Position numbers and translations under genes: made by a program
DNA from: Dryas octopetala
Lineage: Eukaryota > Streptophyta > Magnoliopsida > Rosales > Rosaceae
Direction: 5' to 3'
Assembly: GCA_963921425.1 (NCBI GenBank)
Contig: OY992834.1
Coordinates: forward strand, 4,464,001 to 4,528,000
DNA: 64,000 nucleotides
Shown here: positions 38,856-51,800 of the stretch, piece after piece
Layout of the letters: the number at the start of each line of letters is the position of its first letter
Numbering within the stretch: position 1 is the first letter of the stretch
The notes under the pieces: model-generated
Told to the model about the DNA's origin: nothing
The model's input: the letters and a program-made list of their open reading frames with translations, nothing else
The model's database searches: none

Positions 38856-40399
38856 AGTGAATGAATTATTAGTTGCAGTACTTACCAATTCAATTAAGTG
38901 ATATTATATATTGTTCTTCACCATTACTTAAAATTTATCCCGAATCTAAACAATTTTGTAAATCATTCTAAAAAATAAGTATTTTGTAAATAAGATATCT
39001 GAAATTAAAATCTCTTGTCATATTATTACTCCAAATGTCATAACACAATATTAAAACGGTGTCTTTATTTAGATCCCTTATTTTCTCACTACACGCCTTT
39101 AATAAGATTTATTATTTCGATCTTAATTAAGGAAAAATTGTGTGTTTTTTCAAAGAAGTAAACTCATTAAAAAAAATAACCCTAGACTTTCGATAATTTA
39201 ACAAATATACAAGATAACAAATAATCAAATAAAAAGTGATCATCTACCTTGCTAATTAAAGAAGTAAACTCATTCTAAAAACATAACCTTAGGCATGTGA
39301 GTGAAAGAAAGGTAGGGTGAATGAGGTCAATGTAAGGGAGGGGAATGAGTCCAGTGTAGGAGAAGACCGATAGAGTATAGTTAAGTGAAGGGTGTATGGT
39401 GAGATTTATATGGTTTCAGTGGACATAATAATGAAATGAAAAGAGTTAGTGGGTTTAGATGTTATGGAGTATTTTTGGGACGAGGGTAGATACATTGAGT
39501 AAGTTAATTAAAGTTTAAACTGCAAGAGAGTGTGGTGAGTAGAAGATGTAGAATGAGCAAATACGAAGTATAAATAGAACCACCATTTATGAAAGAAAAA
39601 AAAAAATAGAGCCACTTTTAGAAAAAAATAAAGGAAAAAAGCAGACTTGGCAATGGGTCATGTTTGTGCGGGTTCGTGTCATGTTAGTGTTCATGTTGTG
39701 TGAAAAATGACTCAATCCGAACATGACCTGGTTGTTAAAAAGTGAAAAGATGCCAACACGAATACAACACGTAAAGATAACGTGTAAACACGACATAAAC
39801 CATTAAGACTATTACTCATATTTATATATGGATGTTGGTTGACTCGTTTGAACCTGCCATACTTATTTCACACATTAACACTTGTTTCATTTGTTAAAAA
39901 AATTAAATAAACTCTAACTTTTCAAGCAAAAAATAAATGAATAAATAAACAAACTAGTAGAGTATATCACTCATGGGACGGCCAAACAACACAACATTCA
40001 TTTTGACAAAACCGAGAAAATCCTTGAAAGCTGAAGGCCCATCCATCAGAATTACATCAAAATACATGGGCTCAACTGCAAATACACCCATTTCAAAATT
40101 CAAAGCAAAAAGGAAATAAATTAAAAAAGGGGGCATTATCGTGATTATCTACCCACCAAAAGCCGCAACATGAAAACGTAGGCTTTAAGTGAGAGAAACG
40201 ACGAGAGCTGTACGGTGCACCTCCCTTCATTTTCCCTATTTCGGACTCCAAACCTCTCATAATTACCATTTAATGCCACTCCTCTTCCCCCTCACTCTCT
40301 CTCTACTGTGAAATCTCCGATCTCCCAAAGGTTTCTCTCTCTCTCTATAACTTCCACTCACCTCACCAGGTTTCGAGCTTAGAGCTTAGCTTTGCAACA
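38856..40399. other. Intergenic DNA with a CGTGT-rich degenerate repeat
   Basis: Mostly AT-rich. At about 39650-39800 strings such as gggttcgtgtcatgtt and, in reverse orientation, caacacgaatacaacacg suggest a decayed inverted repeat, whose ends could not be set. The right end is the promoter and leader of the BPP-type gene, with (CT)n near 40298 and 40336. Confidence 0.4.
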
Positions 40400-40438
40400 A
40401 TGGCGGTTCCTTCAAGCTCAATCTCTCTCCTCCTATAG
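40400..40438 (+). CDS. Upstream ORF 1 (12 residues) before the BPP-type gene
   Basis: ATG in the strong context caacaATGGcg encodes MAVPSSSISLLL and stops at 40436-40438, about 350 bases before the main start codon. It is functional only if it lies in the mRNA leader. Confidence 0.35.
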   Translation: MAVPSSSISLLL

Positions 40439-40469
40439 CTTCTACACACTTGAGCTCCGTTCCTCAACA

Positions 40470-40490
40470 ATGGCGGTTCCTTATAGCTGA
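40470..40490 (+). CDS. Upstream ORF 2 (6 residues) before the BPP-type gene
   Basis: A second ATG with the same context caacaATGGcggttcctt encodes MAVPYS. It sits 70 bases after uORF 1 in what looks like a small tandem duplication of the leader. Confidence 0.35.
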   Translation: MAVPYS

Positions 40491-40787
40491 GGACTGTCTT
40501 AGCTGTCATCTTTCTCAGTCTTCTTACACTCCCATATAGCTTTCTCGATTGGAAGAAAGTGAAACAAAGTGCCAATTTGTAGCCTTCGAATTTGTGCACC
40601 GATTGACATTCGGTTTCAGATCTAACGGTTGCTGAGCTTCGTTTCCAAGAGCTTTTGATGATGACGAAGATTGTTTAGGCGGTGGTTGGAAATTAGGTTA
40701 TAGGTTTTAAAATTTATCATTATTATTTATTTTTGATTTGTGTTTATTGGGCCTATTTTGGGTTGCGTGGACTTTGGGTCGTCGACG

Positions 40788-43700
40788 ATGAATCGTAGCT
40801 TTAGGGCTCAGGAATCGCAAATGCAAGCGATGATGAAGCAGAGGCAGCAGCTCAGAGCCTCAATGAGGAAGGAAAAGGAAGAGGAGCTCGCTTTGTTCTT
40901 GGAGATGAAGAAGCGCGAGAAGGAACGCAACGATCTTCTTCTTAACAACTCTGAAGAGTTTGATGCACCAATAGGTACTCTCTGTCCAAATCTTTTCAGG
41001 TTTTGGAGTGCAATGTAGGAGTTCAAATTTTGATTTCTTGATTCTTAATGCGCTTCTTGCTTGAAATGATGCTATAATAATCTATACTTCGTTTGAATTG
41101 TTTGGAATTGTTGCTTATTTTAGGTATTTGTGTTGATTATCCCGGTTGTTTCTAATTTGGTGACTTCGACGTTGCAGGGTCAAAACCTGGAACTTCTCCC
41201 ATTTTTAATATTTCCTCATCAACGCCCGCACCTCCACGCAAGACTGGTGCTGATGATTTTCTCAATTCTGAGAATGATAAGAATGATTATGATTGGTATT
41301 GTGATAATATATTTTAAGTTTTAAGTTTTAGTTAGCTTAGAAAGAGTTTTGCTAGAAGAATAAGGGAGGTAGTATAGGTCATTATTTCATTCAAAGTGAG
41401 AATAAACCAAATTGGCAGGGGAAGTTTAATTTTGATTAATAATGTTTGTATGAAACTTTTATTTACAATATCCTTGAAATTTAGGGTGGTTGAAGATTAT
41501 GCGTTTTTGTCCCAATTATATCTGTCATCTGAAATATTTTGGGTTCTTAATTGAACAAGGACCGACCGTATACTAACACTTGTGATATAGTCCGTGGAGT
41601 TTGCATTTCTGCCTATTACATGCCTAATGTGGGGGGGGGGGGGGGGGGGGGGTGTTGGTGGATTTCAAGGTGGCCAAAACCTGCTGGCATCCCTTTGTTT
41701 TGCTTATGATACCATATATCTTCACCGTTACAATTTTGCATGCCTATGCAAATGTAGGGGATATGAAATTGTGAATTAAGGAAACACATGGTCATGGAAT
41801 TTTTTTAAGTAAACAAGAAGTTTTTACGGACATGCGCTTTCAATTCTTAAATGCTAATCAGATTCACAATTCAGCAGAGATGCAATTAAACAAATGTTGT
41901 ATAAGTTGCTATTAATTATTTTATTCTGCTTTCAGGCTTTTAACTCCACCTGGGACTCCTCTTTTTCCTTCATTGGAGATGGAATCACATAAGACCTTAA
42001 TGAGTCAGCTTGGAACCCCAAAGGCTCGTCCCACTGCACTCAAATCTAGAGTAAGCATTTCCTTTAAAGTATAAGCTAGGTTACGATCCTCTGTCTGAAG
42101 TGGTTGGAATTTATCAGCATACACATGGTAGTTGGTAGACTTGGGAAGTTAGCACCAATCTTTAATCTTTTTAAAGTTACCATTTCATATGGAATTGATT
42201 TGAAAACTTTCCTCTTTTATCTGCCAATTAATAGTTATGCTGGACCATTGTTAATCTTTCAAAAAACTAGGGTTGCATTAGGAAGCAGAAAAGTTGCAAA
42301 AGATATCCTAATGATATGAAGCTTTATTGGCAGTTGCATGAAGATCTGAACTATTGAACCTTTTTCATATCTCTCAAACTTGCAATTACGTTATAACTTA
42401 TAACATCCAAGTTGGAGGTTATTTGACCACTGTTGAGCTTAGAATGTTGTAATGCCTAAGTAATGATGCTGCTTCTTTAATTTATCAGTCTTGAAATAAG
42501 GGTGGATTTCATGGTAATATTCAGTTCAGGGTATGAGTTGTAATTGTGCTTGAGTCTCATATAGTGTTGCTAACTCATTTCTTCATTGTGGTCATAGTTA
42601 GCAAACCCCCAGCCAGAGCCTGCTGCCAGGACCAACTTAGTGTCTAGACAACCAACTTCTTCCCCTGGGTTGAGTTCTTCAAGTTCAGGAACCCGGAGGC
42701 CCTCATCATCTGGGGGTCCAGGATCGAGACCTGCAACACCAACTGGTCGCCCCACGTTGACTTCAATGTCTAAACCCTCAAGATCGTCAACACCTACTTC
42801 TCGAGCAACCTTGCCGTTAAGCAAGTCCACAACTTCTGCAGCTAAGCCCACAGTTCCCACAACTAAATCTGCAATTCATACAACTAAATCTACAGTACCC
42901 TCAAGATCCTCTACACCGTCAAGGTCTCTGGCAAGATCTTCAACACCAACTGCCAGACCCACTGTACCCCCACCCAAGTCTGCTTCAAGAGCAGCAACAC
43001 CAACTCGTCGACCGTCCATGCCATCCACTACACCCAGTATATCAGCTCCTCCATCAAGGTCCTCTCCTTCAGTTTCCAAGCCAGTTCCCACAGCTGCAAG
43101 AAATCCAGTGCCATCACGTGGCACGTCCCCAACAATGAAATCTAGACCTTGGAAGCCCTCAGAAATGCCTGGTTACTCACTTGATGCCCCACCAAATTTA
43201 AGGACAACTCTTCCTGACAGACCACTTTCAGCCTCTAGAGGGAGGCCTGGAGCACCCAGTTCACGATCTTCTTCCGTTGAGCCTGGTTCTAATGGAAGAC
43301 CAAGACGTCAATCATGCTCTCCTTCAAGAGGACGGGCTCCCAATGGCACTATTCATACAAGTGGGAGCTCTGTCCCTGCAGTCAGTCGCGGGCATTCTAA
43401 AATTAATGACAATGTGAGCCCTGTTTTATTTGGAACGAAAATGGTCGAGAGGGTAATAAATATGAGGAAACTGGCACCACCAAAGCAAGATGACAAACAA
43501 TCCCCGCATGGTAACCACTCTGGGAAGTCATCTTCATCCCCAGACAGTTCAGGCTTTGGTAGAACACTCTCAAAGAAATCCCTTGATATGGCTATTCGTC
43601 ATATGGTAAGCATATCTTTGCATTTTATGAGTTAATGTACACCCTTGTATCTGTTGAACTAGAATCCCTGGTGTCTTGGTGCAAAATTGTGCATGTTATT

Positions 43701-44090
43701 TTCATGGAAGTGTTTCATATTCTGTGTCCTCATTCCCTCTGAGTGTTCTTGCCAAGCAGTCAGAAATTACTTGAGTGTGGAGATACAAGTTTGGTATACT
43801 TAATATTTTTGTGATTCAACTTTTGACTACAGGATATAAGGAGAAGCATTCCAGGCAATTTACGGCCGTTGATGACAAATATTCCTGCATCCTCTATGTA
43901 CAGTGTGAGATCAGGGCCTGCACGAAGCAGAACGGTTAGTGTTTCAGATTCTCCTCTTGCCACCAGCAGTAATGCTAGCTCTGAAGTTAGTGTAAACAAC
44001 AATGGCATTTGCTTAGATGGGAGTGAAATAGAAGATGATAATGGCAGCGAGAGAGGTGGTCGATCTCCTGCAAGTGTGCGTGGAAGGTGA
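40788..44090 (+). CDS. Basic proline/serine-rich protein, BPP-type (AT2G40070-like)
   Basis: Five exons, 40788-40974, 41178-41295, 41936-42050, 42598-43605 and 43833-44090, give 561 residues. The N-terminus (MNRSFRAQESQMQ to about residue 55) is a charged helix of coiled-coil type, followed by FDAPIGSKPGTSP and LLTPPGTPLFPSLE. Exon 4 encodes about 200 residues of Ser/Pro/Thr/Arg low complexity (SRPATPTGRPTL, SRSSTPTSRATL and similar), which is basic and likely disordered. A conserved block KMVERVINMRKLAPP and a C-terminal MAIRHMDIRRSIPGNLRPL follow. The family matches Arabidopsis AT2G40070, described as microtubule-associated basic proline-rich proteins. Function here is inferred from that. 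S/T-P sites suggest phospho-regulation. A G22 homopolymer lies in intron 2. Two duplicated uORFs may precede it. Confidence 0.88.
41631..41652. repeat. Poly-G homopolymer in BPP-type gene intron
   Basis: Twenty-two consecutive G residues on the transcribed sense strand, in the intron between exons 2 and 3. Confidence 0.8.
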
Positions 44091-45275
44091 TGGTTTGGGG
44101 GCCTACCACTCGACATAAACTGCATTTCTAATTTACCTTGTATTTTTACTTTGGGTTCCAATCATCTTGATAGTCAAAAGAAAACCAATTTCCTGAGTGG
44201 TCTGACCAGGATTGTGCTTCTATGCTTAATATAAAGTTTATCGGAAATGTTGGAGGTGATGTAACTCATGATATTTGTAATCTTAGGGAATCTAGTTATG
44301 TGCTCAACAGTCTTTCTTGGCTCATTTTCTGCGGGTACTTGTATTCTGAAGTTAGACCCCAGTTATTGAAAAACCAGAGATTATATTAAGCCCCCTCGGC
44401 CCATACCTTTGATCTTTGCCAAGTTGAATGCTAACAATTGCAATTGCACATTTTTTCTGTTCACATTACATTTTTTCTGTTCATATTATCTTGGTGTGTA
44501 GTGGAGTGGAAGCAGCTGTAAAAGCTTTTGATGAGCTCATTTAAAATTGCTGTTTAAGTGCCACTGTGAAACAGTTATCTTTCTGGAAGCTGGAAATCAA
44601 TACCATTAGCTGTTACAGAAGATGTAAACCAGCACCTAAAAGAAAGCTGAGGGGTCAAGCCAACTTTAAAGGCTGGGTCACTTTGAGATTTCGCTGACAG
44701 GATTGCAACACTTCCTTCTCCCCAAGGAGAGTCTTCGGTGGGTTTATGGTTAAGGTCTCCCATTTAAAATGAAACAACCATAATAAAATTATAAGTATAA
44801 TTTTTATTACAAACTAGTGCTCAAATGTGTTAAATATTTTAATAAGATACTATGTTTCAAGTAGTGGATAAAAACACATTACAACGGTTAATAGGAAATA
44901 TAACATTACATATATGATTTAAGTCATTACTAAAATCATTGGAAGAAAATTCAACTTAAAATACAGTATTGTATCCTATCGAAATATGTTATGCGTCTGT
45001 AACATTTTTCAACAGTTGCAATGAGAAGTAGATTACTTAAACACTGAAAATAAAATATTTATAATAAAATTTGAAGGGGGAACTAGGCCCCTTCTGACCC
45101 ACTTTTGTACATATAAACCACAAAATTTAAGAACGGAACACACCCACTAGACAATGTTCATCTAAAACAAGAAAAACTCTACAATATAGACTATAGTAAT
45201 GAAACTATGGAAGTACTTTGTTACTACGAAACGTCTGGACTTATGAAGCCTGACAAAGAAGGCCAGTCAAAATTA
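44091..45275. other. Intergenic DNA between convergent BPP-type and clathrin genes
   Basis: 3' flanks of the two genes. A short direct repeat acattttttctgttca occurs twice near 44450-44485. No gene seen. Confidence 0.45.
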
Positions 45276-47321
45276 TCAAGCAGCAACTACAGCCTCAGGG
45301 GTAGCTGCCACAGGTGCAGCCTTGGGGGGAGCAGAAGCACCAATGGATTTAGCATCCTTGACAGGGGCTGGTGCTGGTGGTGAAGGCTTAAGGTGGGCAG
45401 GTGTATTATGCTTCAATTTTACAAGTATATGCCTCATCCTTGAAAGATCAGTTGGCTTTCCAGGCTTTGGACCATGGACAACGAAGACGGAAGGCTTCTT
45501 CTCCTGCTCCTTCTTCCCTCTCTTCTTCTCTATAGCTGGCACCTCATTGGGGATGAGATCTGCAACTGCTTTCCAGTAGTTCTTGTCTACCTCAGCATGA
45601 AACTTTTCTTGATTGGTCAGGAATATCTAAGAAACGAAAAAAGAAAATACAAGTTCAAAACAATATATGTCAGGAATATTTATATCACCTCCTCATTTCT
45701 CCATATCTTAGAGCTTAGATGTAAGAGAGAACCATATAAAGAGTTCAAAAAACCATTAAACCAACCAAACATCCTAGCTAAGATGCTAAACACTGGGCCA
45801 TAAAATAGAGAACTATTGTTCATTTAGAGTTCTACAAAGCTGGCCATATTACTCTCTCCTATCTGCATCACAAAATCAAGTTACAAAATCCCCTGGGGTT
45901 AGCCCAAGTGGTGAGGGTGGGTGGGATAAGGGTTAAGATTATGGTACATCCAAGGTTCAATTCCTCCCATGTAACCGGAAAAAAATATCCAAGTTACGGC
46001 GCTTTGTGCATGCATGATTAAATTTACAAAAATCCAAAGCAGTTCACCTATTTAACAATTTTCAGTAGGTAGAAACTTGCAAGAACAAATTTCAGTGATT
46101 CCAGTGTGACTCATTCTGAAAGTAGACCAAGAAGTCCAAACTAGATCCCCAACTAACAAGGCAATGACACTTGAAACATTCTCATATTATGCAGTTCACT
46201 ATAGTAGTGGATTAGTCACAAAGTCACGATATACATATAATTAAATGCTAATGTTGAATACATGATGAGTAACTAATTACCAATATCTTAATGAAGAAGG
46301 TAGCTTTGCTTGGGTAAGTGAAAAATAACACATTTCTACAGTACTAGTACTATTTGTTTTGCAATGAGGGTTAACAGGGACACATTGCTCAAGGGATCTT
46401 AATATGCATGGCAGCCACAAACTTAAAATTCCAGCAATGAAGTAAAAAAAAAAAAAATCAACATTATTTTACACAGAAGAGCTCATTTAAACCAAGAATC
46501 GTGCCAACCATATTCTTCTGAAAGATTAATTTAATCTAACCTTCTCCTTTTCCCTGTTAGCAGCTTTGTTATTTTCACAAGTGATCTCCCTCTTCTGGTA
46601 GAAGCCAACCTTGAATTCATCTGCTTCCTCAATTATTTGAAGCAACAACTCCTTTTCCCTCTTTTCCTTCTCCTCGAGCTGGATTGCATTCTGTCTGAAT
46701 GTCACAAAAGTTTCATATACAATCAACCCAGAATTCGGACACGGTTGAATTTCAAAGAATAAGAGCAAAGAAAAATCGAGAAACCACTTTCTGATAATCA
46801 ATAACTACGAAATTCATAAATTTAAGTTTTGAACAGATTGATAATCAAAGACCACTTTCAACTGAATTGCATAAGAAGTTGAAATTTAACAGACTGCTCC
46901 ATAGATCTACTGGTTCAATTGCAAACAAGCGAAATTCGAAACCCTACCTTCTCCATTCTCTAAGAGCAAAACCCTCCTCTGGCTGCATTTCCGACGGAGG
47001 CGGCAAAATCGGATCATCCGATTCGCCAAACCCTCCATCAAAGCCCTTCCCGTTCGATTCCCCGTAGATCGACGGCGGAGACAGGGACTCCGTCACCGGC
47101 GGAGCCGCGAACACGTCGTCTGCGGCGGAGCTGTGGAGGATCGGCGAGTCGGTGGCGGAGTCCTTGAGCGACTCGGAATCGGCGAAGTTGGTGGCGACGA
47201 AGGAGTCAAATCGCTGGGAGGGGAGTCGAGGGTCGTAGCCTAGGTAACCGTCGTCGTCGAATGGGCGAGTTGACCCGGTTGTGGGGACTGAGTCGTCTTC
47301 GGGTTGAGTGAACGAGGACAT
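45276..47321 (-). CDS. CLC2: Clathrin light chain
   Basis: Three exons on the minus strand, 47321-46948, 46694-46541 and 45626-45276, give 292 residues. The acidic N-terminus contains [10 protein letters not shown] and QRFDSFVA. The conserved light-chain core is [22 protein letters not shown] and a long Glu/Lys coiled coil (ALREWRRQ to ANREKEK), the part that binds clathrin heavy chain. The tail contains [29 protein letters not shown] and an Ala/Pro-rich end. It works in clathrin-coated vesicle formation at the plasma membrane and trans-Golgi. An in-frame extension upstream of 47321 starts with a non-ATG codon and translates a (CT)n leader tract (about 47349-47383), so the ATG at 47321 was chosen. 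The match is to the CLC2/CLC3 type. A SINE lies in the last intron. Confidence 0.94.
45885..45989 (+). mobile_element. tRNA-derived SINE in clathrin light chain intron
   Basis: The sequence has a polymerase III box A (tagcccaagtgg, 45900-45911) and a perfect box B (ggttcaattcc, 45954-45964), followed by an A-run (about 45979-45985). It is bracketed by the 8-bp repeat caagttac at 45877-45884 and 45990-45997. At about 105 bp it is short and has no tRNA-unrelated body of note. Orientation is opposite to the host gene. Confidence 0.65.
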
Positions 47322-47349
47322 GTTCGATGCACTGACACGTAAGAAAGGC

Positions 47350-47382
<33 letters not shown>

Positions 47383-48847
47383 GTGGACAACTCTGCTTAG
47401 AGAAATGCTCGCGCGAGGCGACTACGCAGGAGAAATATCGTGAGGCTTTCGTTGGGACTAACTGGGCTTTAACTTGAGCCCATCTTCATTTCCAGTGAAA
47501 TATTATTATTGGACCCATAAACAATTTCACTATTTCAGTGGAACAAATCATCCAATAAACAACAAATAATTTACAATTAGAAATTTAGAACCATTAGAAC
47601 GCCATATTGGAACAAGATCTGGTTTGCAGATCTTGCTCATCTAATTAAAGTCAAAACTAGAGTCGAAGTGGGTATTCTGTTTACACTTGCAGTGTTCTAG
47701 CACAATTGCAACTTGTTTGTTGTTGACTTATTTTTTATACATTTTTGTTAAAATTGACTTTTTAATCGATTTAGATGAATCAAAGAGTTTATGAATGTTA
47801 AAACAGAAAAAGTCTCATCAAGAAGACTATTTTATAACGATACCCTATAATGTGCCATTAGGTAAGAAATAACATGTTGAAATTACTAAAAGGGTTCTAA
47901 TATTTCTAAAAAAAAAAAAAGGGTTCTAATGTTATATCATAAAATCTAAAATTTCATAAAGTAACATATTTTAGCAATACGTCTACAATTTTGATCGATG
48001 TTTTGAAAAGTCAACCAGTTTAGCTCTTCAGAACTTTTTTTTTTTTTTTAACCAAAACAAAAAACACTCTTCAGAATTTTTATAAACTGAATGACCTGAT
48101 ATAAATGTATAAATTATATGAAACTTTATTATAAAATTTCTGATTTTAGTATGAACAGGGTGTTCATATAGTACGCAAGCAAGCGCAGCTGTCTTATTCT
48201 CTTGGGCAGTCCAATGATAGTGTCAGCATGCCAATCCTTGAGGAATAATATATTATTTTGATTTTAATTACACGACTCTTTCAATTGAGTTTTTCCACAA
48301 CAACTTTGCTATGTGGAGAATTGACTGCGAGAGGCTTGAACCAAAACTGATTTCTTCAAAATCAACTTGCCCATCATCCATTTTGGTTCACTATTTGACT
48401 ATTTGAGTGGTTGCTGCAACTTGGTTACTTTCGCTAGTGCGCCCTCTGCAACTTGCTTTCAAAAATTTAAGCACTGCTTTTGCTTACTTCATCTCTCATA
48501 CATTTAAAAGGTGAATGTGGATGGGAAGATATATTAAAGAAAACGAACCCATTGACTCATACATTTAAAACTCTCAGCACTAAAAACCATCGTCAATTTC
48601 AGTAGGCAGATACCATCAACTGCGTAGTCTGCATTCAATCCAATTCCTGTTTTCATTAGTACCAATCATTTATAAATACCTTCATTTCTTGTTGCCTTGA
48701 TATCAAGAGCTAGAATTGTTTGCAAGTTTTATTCATAACTCTGCTCTACCCTTTCTTGTATGATTGATCAGTAATGCACTTTGGCTTTACATTCACTAAG
48801 TAAAACCAATCTCAGCTTCATAACTTCAACTCTATTTTGCAGCCTAA
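47322..48847. promoter_or_regulatory. Divergent intergenic region, clathrin light chain / LRR kinase
   Basis: It includes the clathrin leader (CT)n tract, then AT-rich DNA, then the probable promoter and leader of the receptor kinase with a TATA-like tataaata near 48671. No gene seen. Confidence 0.4.
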
Positions 48848-51800
48848 ATGGAGGCCCCAGGCATTGTTATTGGCATTTGGTCAATTTTTGTCATGCAATT
48901 CTTTCTCCTTACTTCAGCTTCCTCAAATCTTGGAGGAAATGAGGTGGATAGGCTCTCCTTGCTTGCCTTAAAATCTGAAATCAATGATACCTTTGGTATC
49001 CTTAGCTCCTGGAATGAATCCCTTCATTTCTGTGAGTGGCCAGGCATTACTTGTGGCCGCAGACACCAGAGAGTCACCATGCTGGACCTCCATTCATGCC
49101 AGCTAAAGGGTCACCTATCACCCCACATTGGAAACTTGAGCTTTCTCAGGACACTAAACCTCCAAAACAATAGCTTCACCCACAAGATCCCTCAAGAAAT
49201 CGGACTTTTGTTCCGGCTGCAGACGCTACGCCTTGATGACAACTTCTTCAGTGGTGACATTCCCATCAACATATCAAGTTGCTCCAACCTCCAATATCTT
49301 GGCCTAGTTGGTAACACTCTTGGTGGCAAGATTCCAACTGAAATTGGCTCATTATCTAAGCTTAAGGTACTTAATTTACGAAAGAACAATTTTGTAGGGG
49401 AAATCCCACCTTCTTTTGGAAATCTTTCTTCTATTGAGAGGCTATCTGTGGACCAAAATAATCTGCATGGTGGTATTCCAAATAGCCTTGGTCAATTGAA
49501 AAGTTTAGCATTTCTTTCATTGGGTACAAATAATTTGACTGGTACCATCCCTCCCTCCTTATACAACCTCTCTTCAATCACACACTTTTCTGTGCTTATA
49601 AACCAACTTCATGGAACTCTTCCTCCTGACTTGGGCCACAGATGGCCAAACCTTGAAATCTTTTATTTCCATATGAACCAATTCAGTGGACCAATACCAA
49701 GTTCAATCTCCAATGCCTCAAACCTTTCTGCATTTTTAATATCACAGAATGAGTTTACAGGGAAAGTGCCTAGTCTGGCAAGCCTGCCCAATCTGCTTTG
49801 GCTAGGACTTGATGATAACAATCTTGGAAATAATGAGGATGGTGACTTGGATTTTCTCTCTTCTCTAGTTAATTGTACCAATTTAGAAATTTTAGCTATT
49901 AATGGCAATAATTTTGGAGGAGTGCTACCTGATTCTATCAGCAATCTCTCAACAAAGCTGAGCCAAATGATATTTGGAAGGAATCAGATCCGCGGAAACA
50001 TTCCCATTGGGATTGGAAATCTCATCAACTTGGAAGTACTAGGCTTTGAGGCAAACCTATTGACAGGCACTATACCAAGCTCAATAGGTAAACTAAATAA
50101 ACTGCATGATCTGTTTTTGAATTTGAATGAACTGTCAGGTACCATCCCATCTTCTCTAGGAAATCTAACTTCCTTAGACAGATTAGTTCTCATGTCAAAT
50201 AACTTGCAAGGACCCATACCACAAAGTCTCAGCGAATGCAGGAACTTGGTAGTTTTGGTTCTTTCTCAAAATAATCTTAGTGGTCCCATTCCAAAACAAG
50301 TCATTGGCTTATCATCCTTGTCACAAGTTTTGGATCTATCCAGCAACCAATTTACTGAATCCATTCCCATGGAAGTAGGTAATTTGGTAAATCTCGTTTC
50401 CTTGGATGTTTCTGAAAACAAATTATCTGGTGAGATTCCAAAAAGCTTAGGGAGTTGCACAAGCTTGACAAGTTTGTACCTGAAAGGAAACTTATTGCAG
50501 GGGACAATTCCTGAATCTTTGAGCTCTCTTAGAGGGATTCAAGATTTCGACCTCTCTCGTAACAACTTGTCAGGCAGAATTCCCAACTATTTGGAGAGTT
50601 TCCACTTCTTGCAGAATTTGAACCTATCATTCAATGATTTTGAAGGTGCAGTACCGATGCAAGGAGTTTTCAAGAATACAAGTGCATTTTCTATCATGGG
50701 AAACACACAGCTTTGTGGAGGTATACCTCATTTAAGCTTGCCCATATGCATTTCCAAGCCATCTAATCAAGGATTGTCTCATAGGCTGAAATTAGTCATC
50801 TCAATTGCTTGTGGGGTTACTGGATTCATCTTGGTGTTGTTATTGGGGCTTCTTTATCGATCAAGAAAAGCAAGAGTACTTAAGTCAACTTCAGAATCAT
50901 CAATGGGGATATCACTTTTGAAAGTGTCATATGGAGATCTCCTCAAAGCAACTGATGGGTTCTCTTCTGCGAATTTGATTGGTGCTGGTAGCTTTGGTTC
51001 TGTGTACAAGGGAATTCTCAGCCAGGAAAAAAGAACTGTCGCAGTGAAAGTACTCAATCTTCAAAGTTCAAGAGCTTCCAAGAGTTTTGTAGCTGAATGT
51101 GAAGCCTTGAAAAGCATTAGGCACCGAAATCTTGTCAAGCTACTGACTGCATGTTCGAGTATCGATTTTCAAGGAAATGATTTCAAAGCTTTGGTTTATG
51201 AGTTCATGATCAATGGAAGTCTAGAGGAATGGCTGCATTCAGCTCATACAGTAGACTCAGCAACTAATCTGCAGAGGAATTTGAATCTTATTCAGAGGGT
51301 GAACGTAGCCATTGACATAGCTAGTGCTCTGGATTATTTGCACAACCGCTCTCACATGCCAATAGTTCATTGTGATTTGAAGCCCAGCAACGTTCTCTTG
51401 GACAGTGACATGACTGCCTGTGTTGGTGATTTTGGTTTAGCAAGGTTCCTCCCAGATGCTTCTTGTCCACTTCCTTCACATGAAAGCACTTCCAATGCAA
51501 TAAAGGGTTCCATTGGCTATACTCCCCCAGGTAACATTGAATTGATGCTTCAACTTATTACTTCTTTCTGACAAGCACAAGCAAATAATTTTTATTTTCT
51601 TATTTTAATTTTTGACTGTTATCCATATGTTTTGTTGATTATAGAGTATGGCATGGGAAGTGAGGTGTCAACGTACGGTGATGTGTATAGCTATGGAATC
51701 CTGTTACTGGAGATGTTCACAGGCAAGAAGCCGACAGATGACATGTTTAAAGATGGTCTGAATCTGCACAACTTTGTTCTGATGGCTTTGCCTGAACGTG

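Noticed and set aside
42570..43124. Two antisense frames (96 and 82 codons)
   Set aside because: They are shadows of the low-complexity Ser/Pro/Arg exon of the BPP-type gene.
47322..47390. N-terminal extension of clathrin light chain rich in Arg/Glu
   Set aside because: It starts at TTG, not ATG, and translates the (CT)n leader tract; no family member has it.
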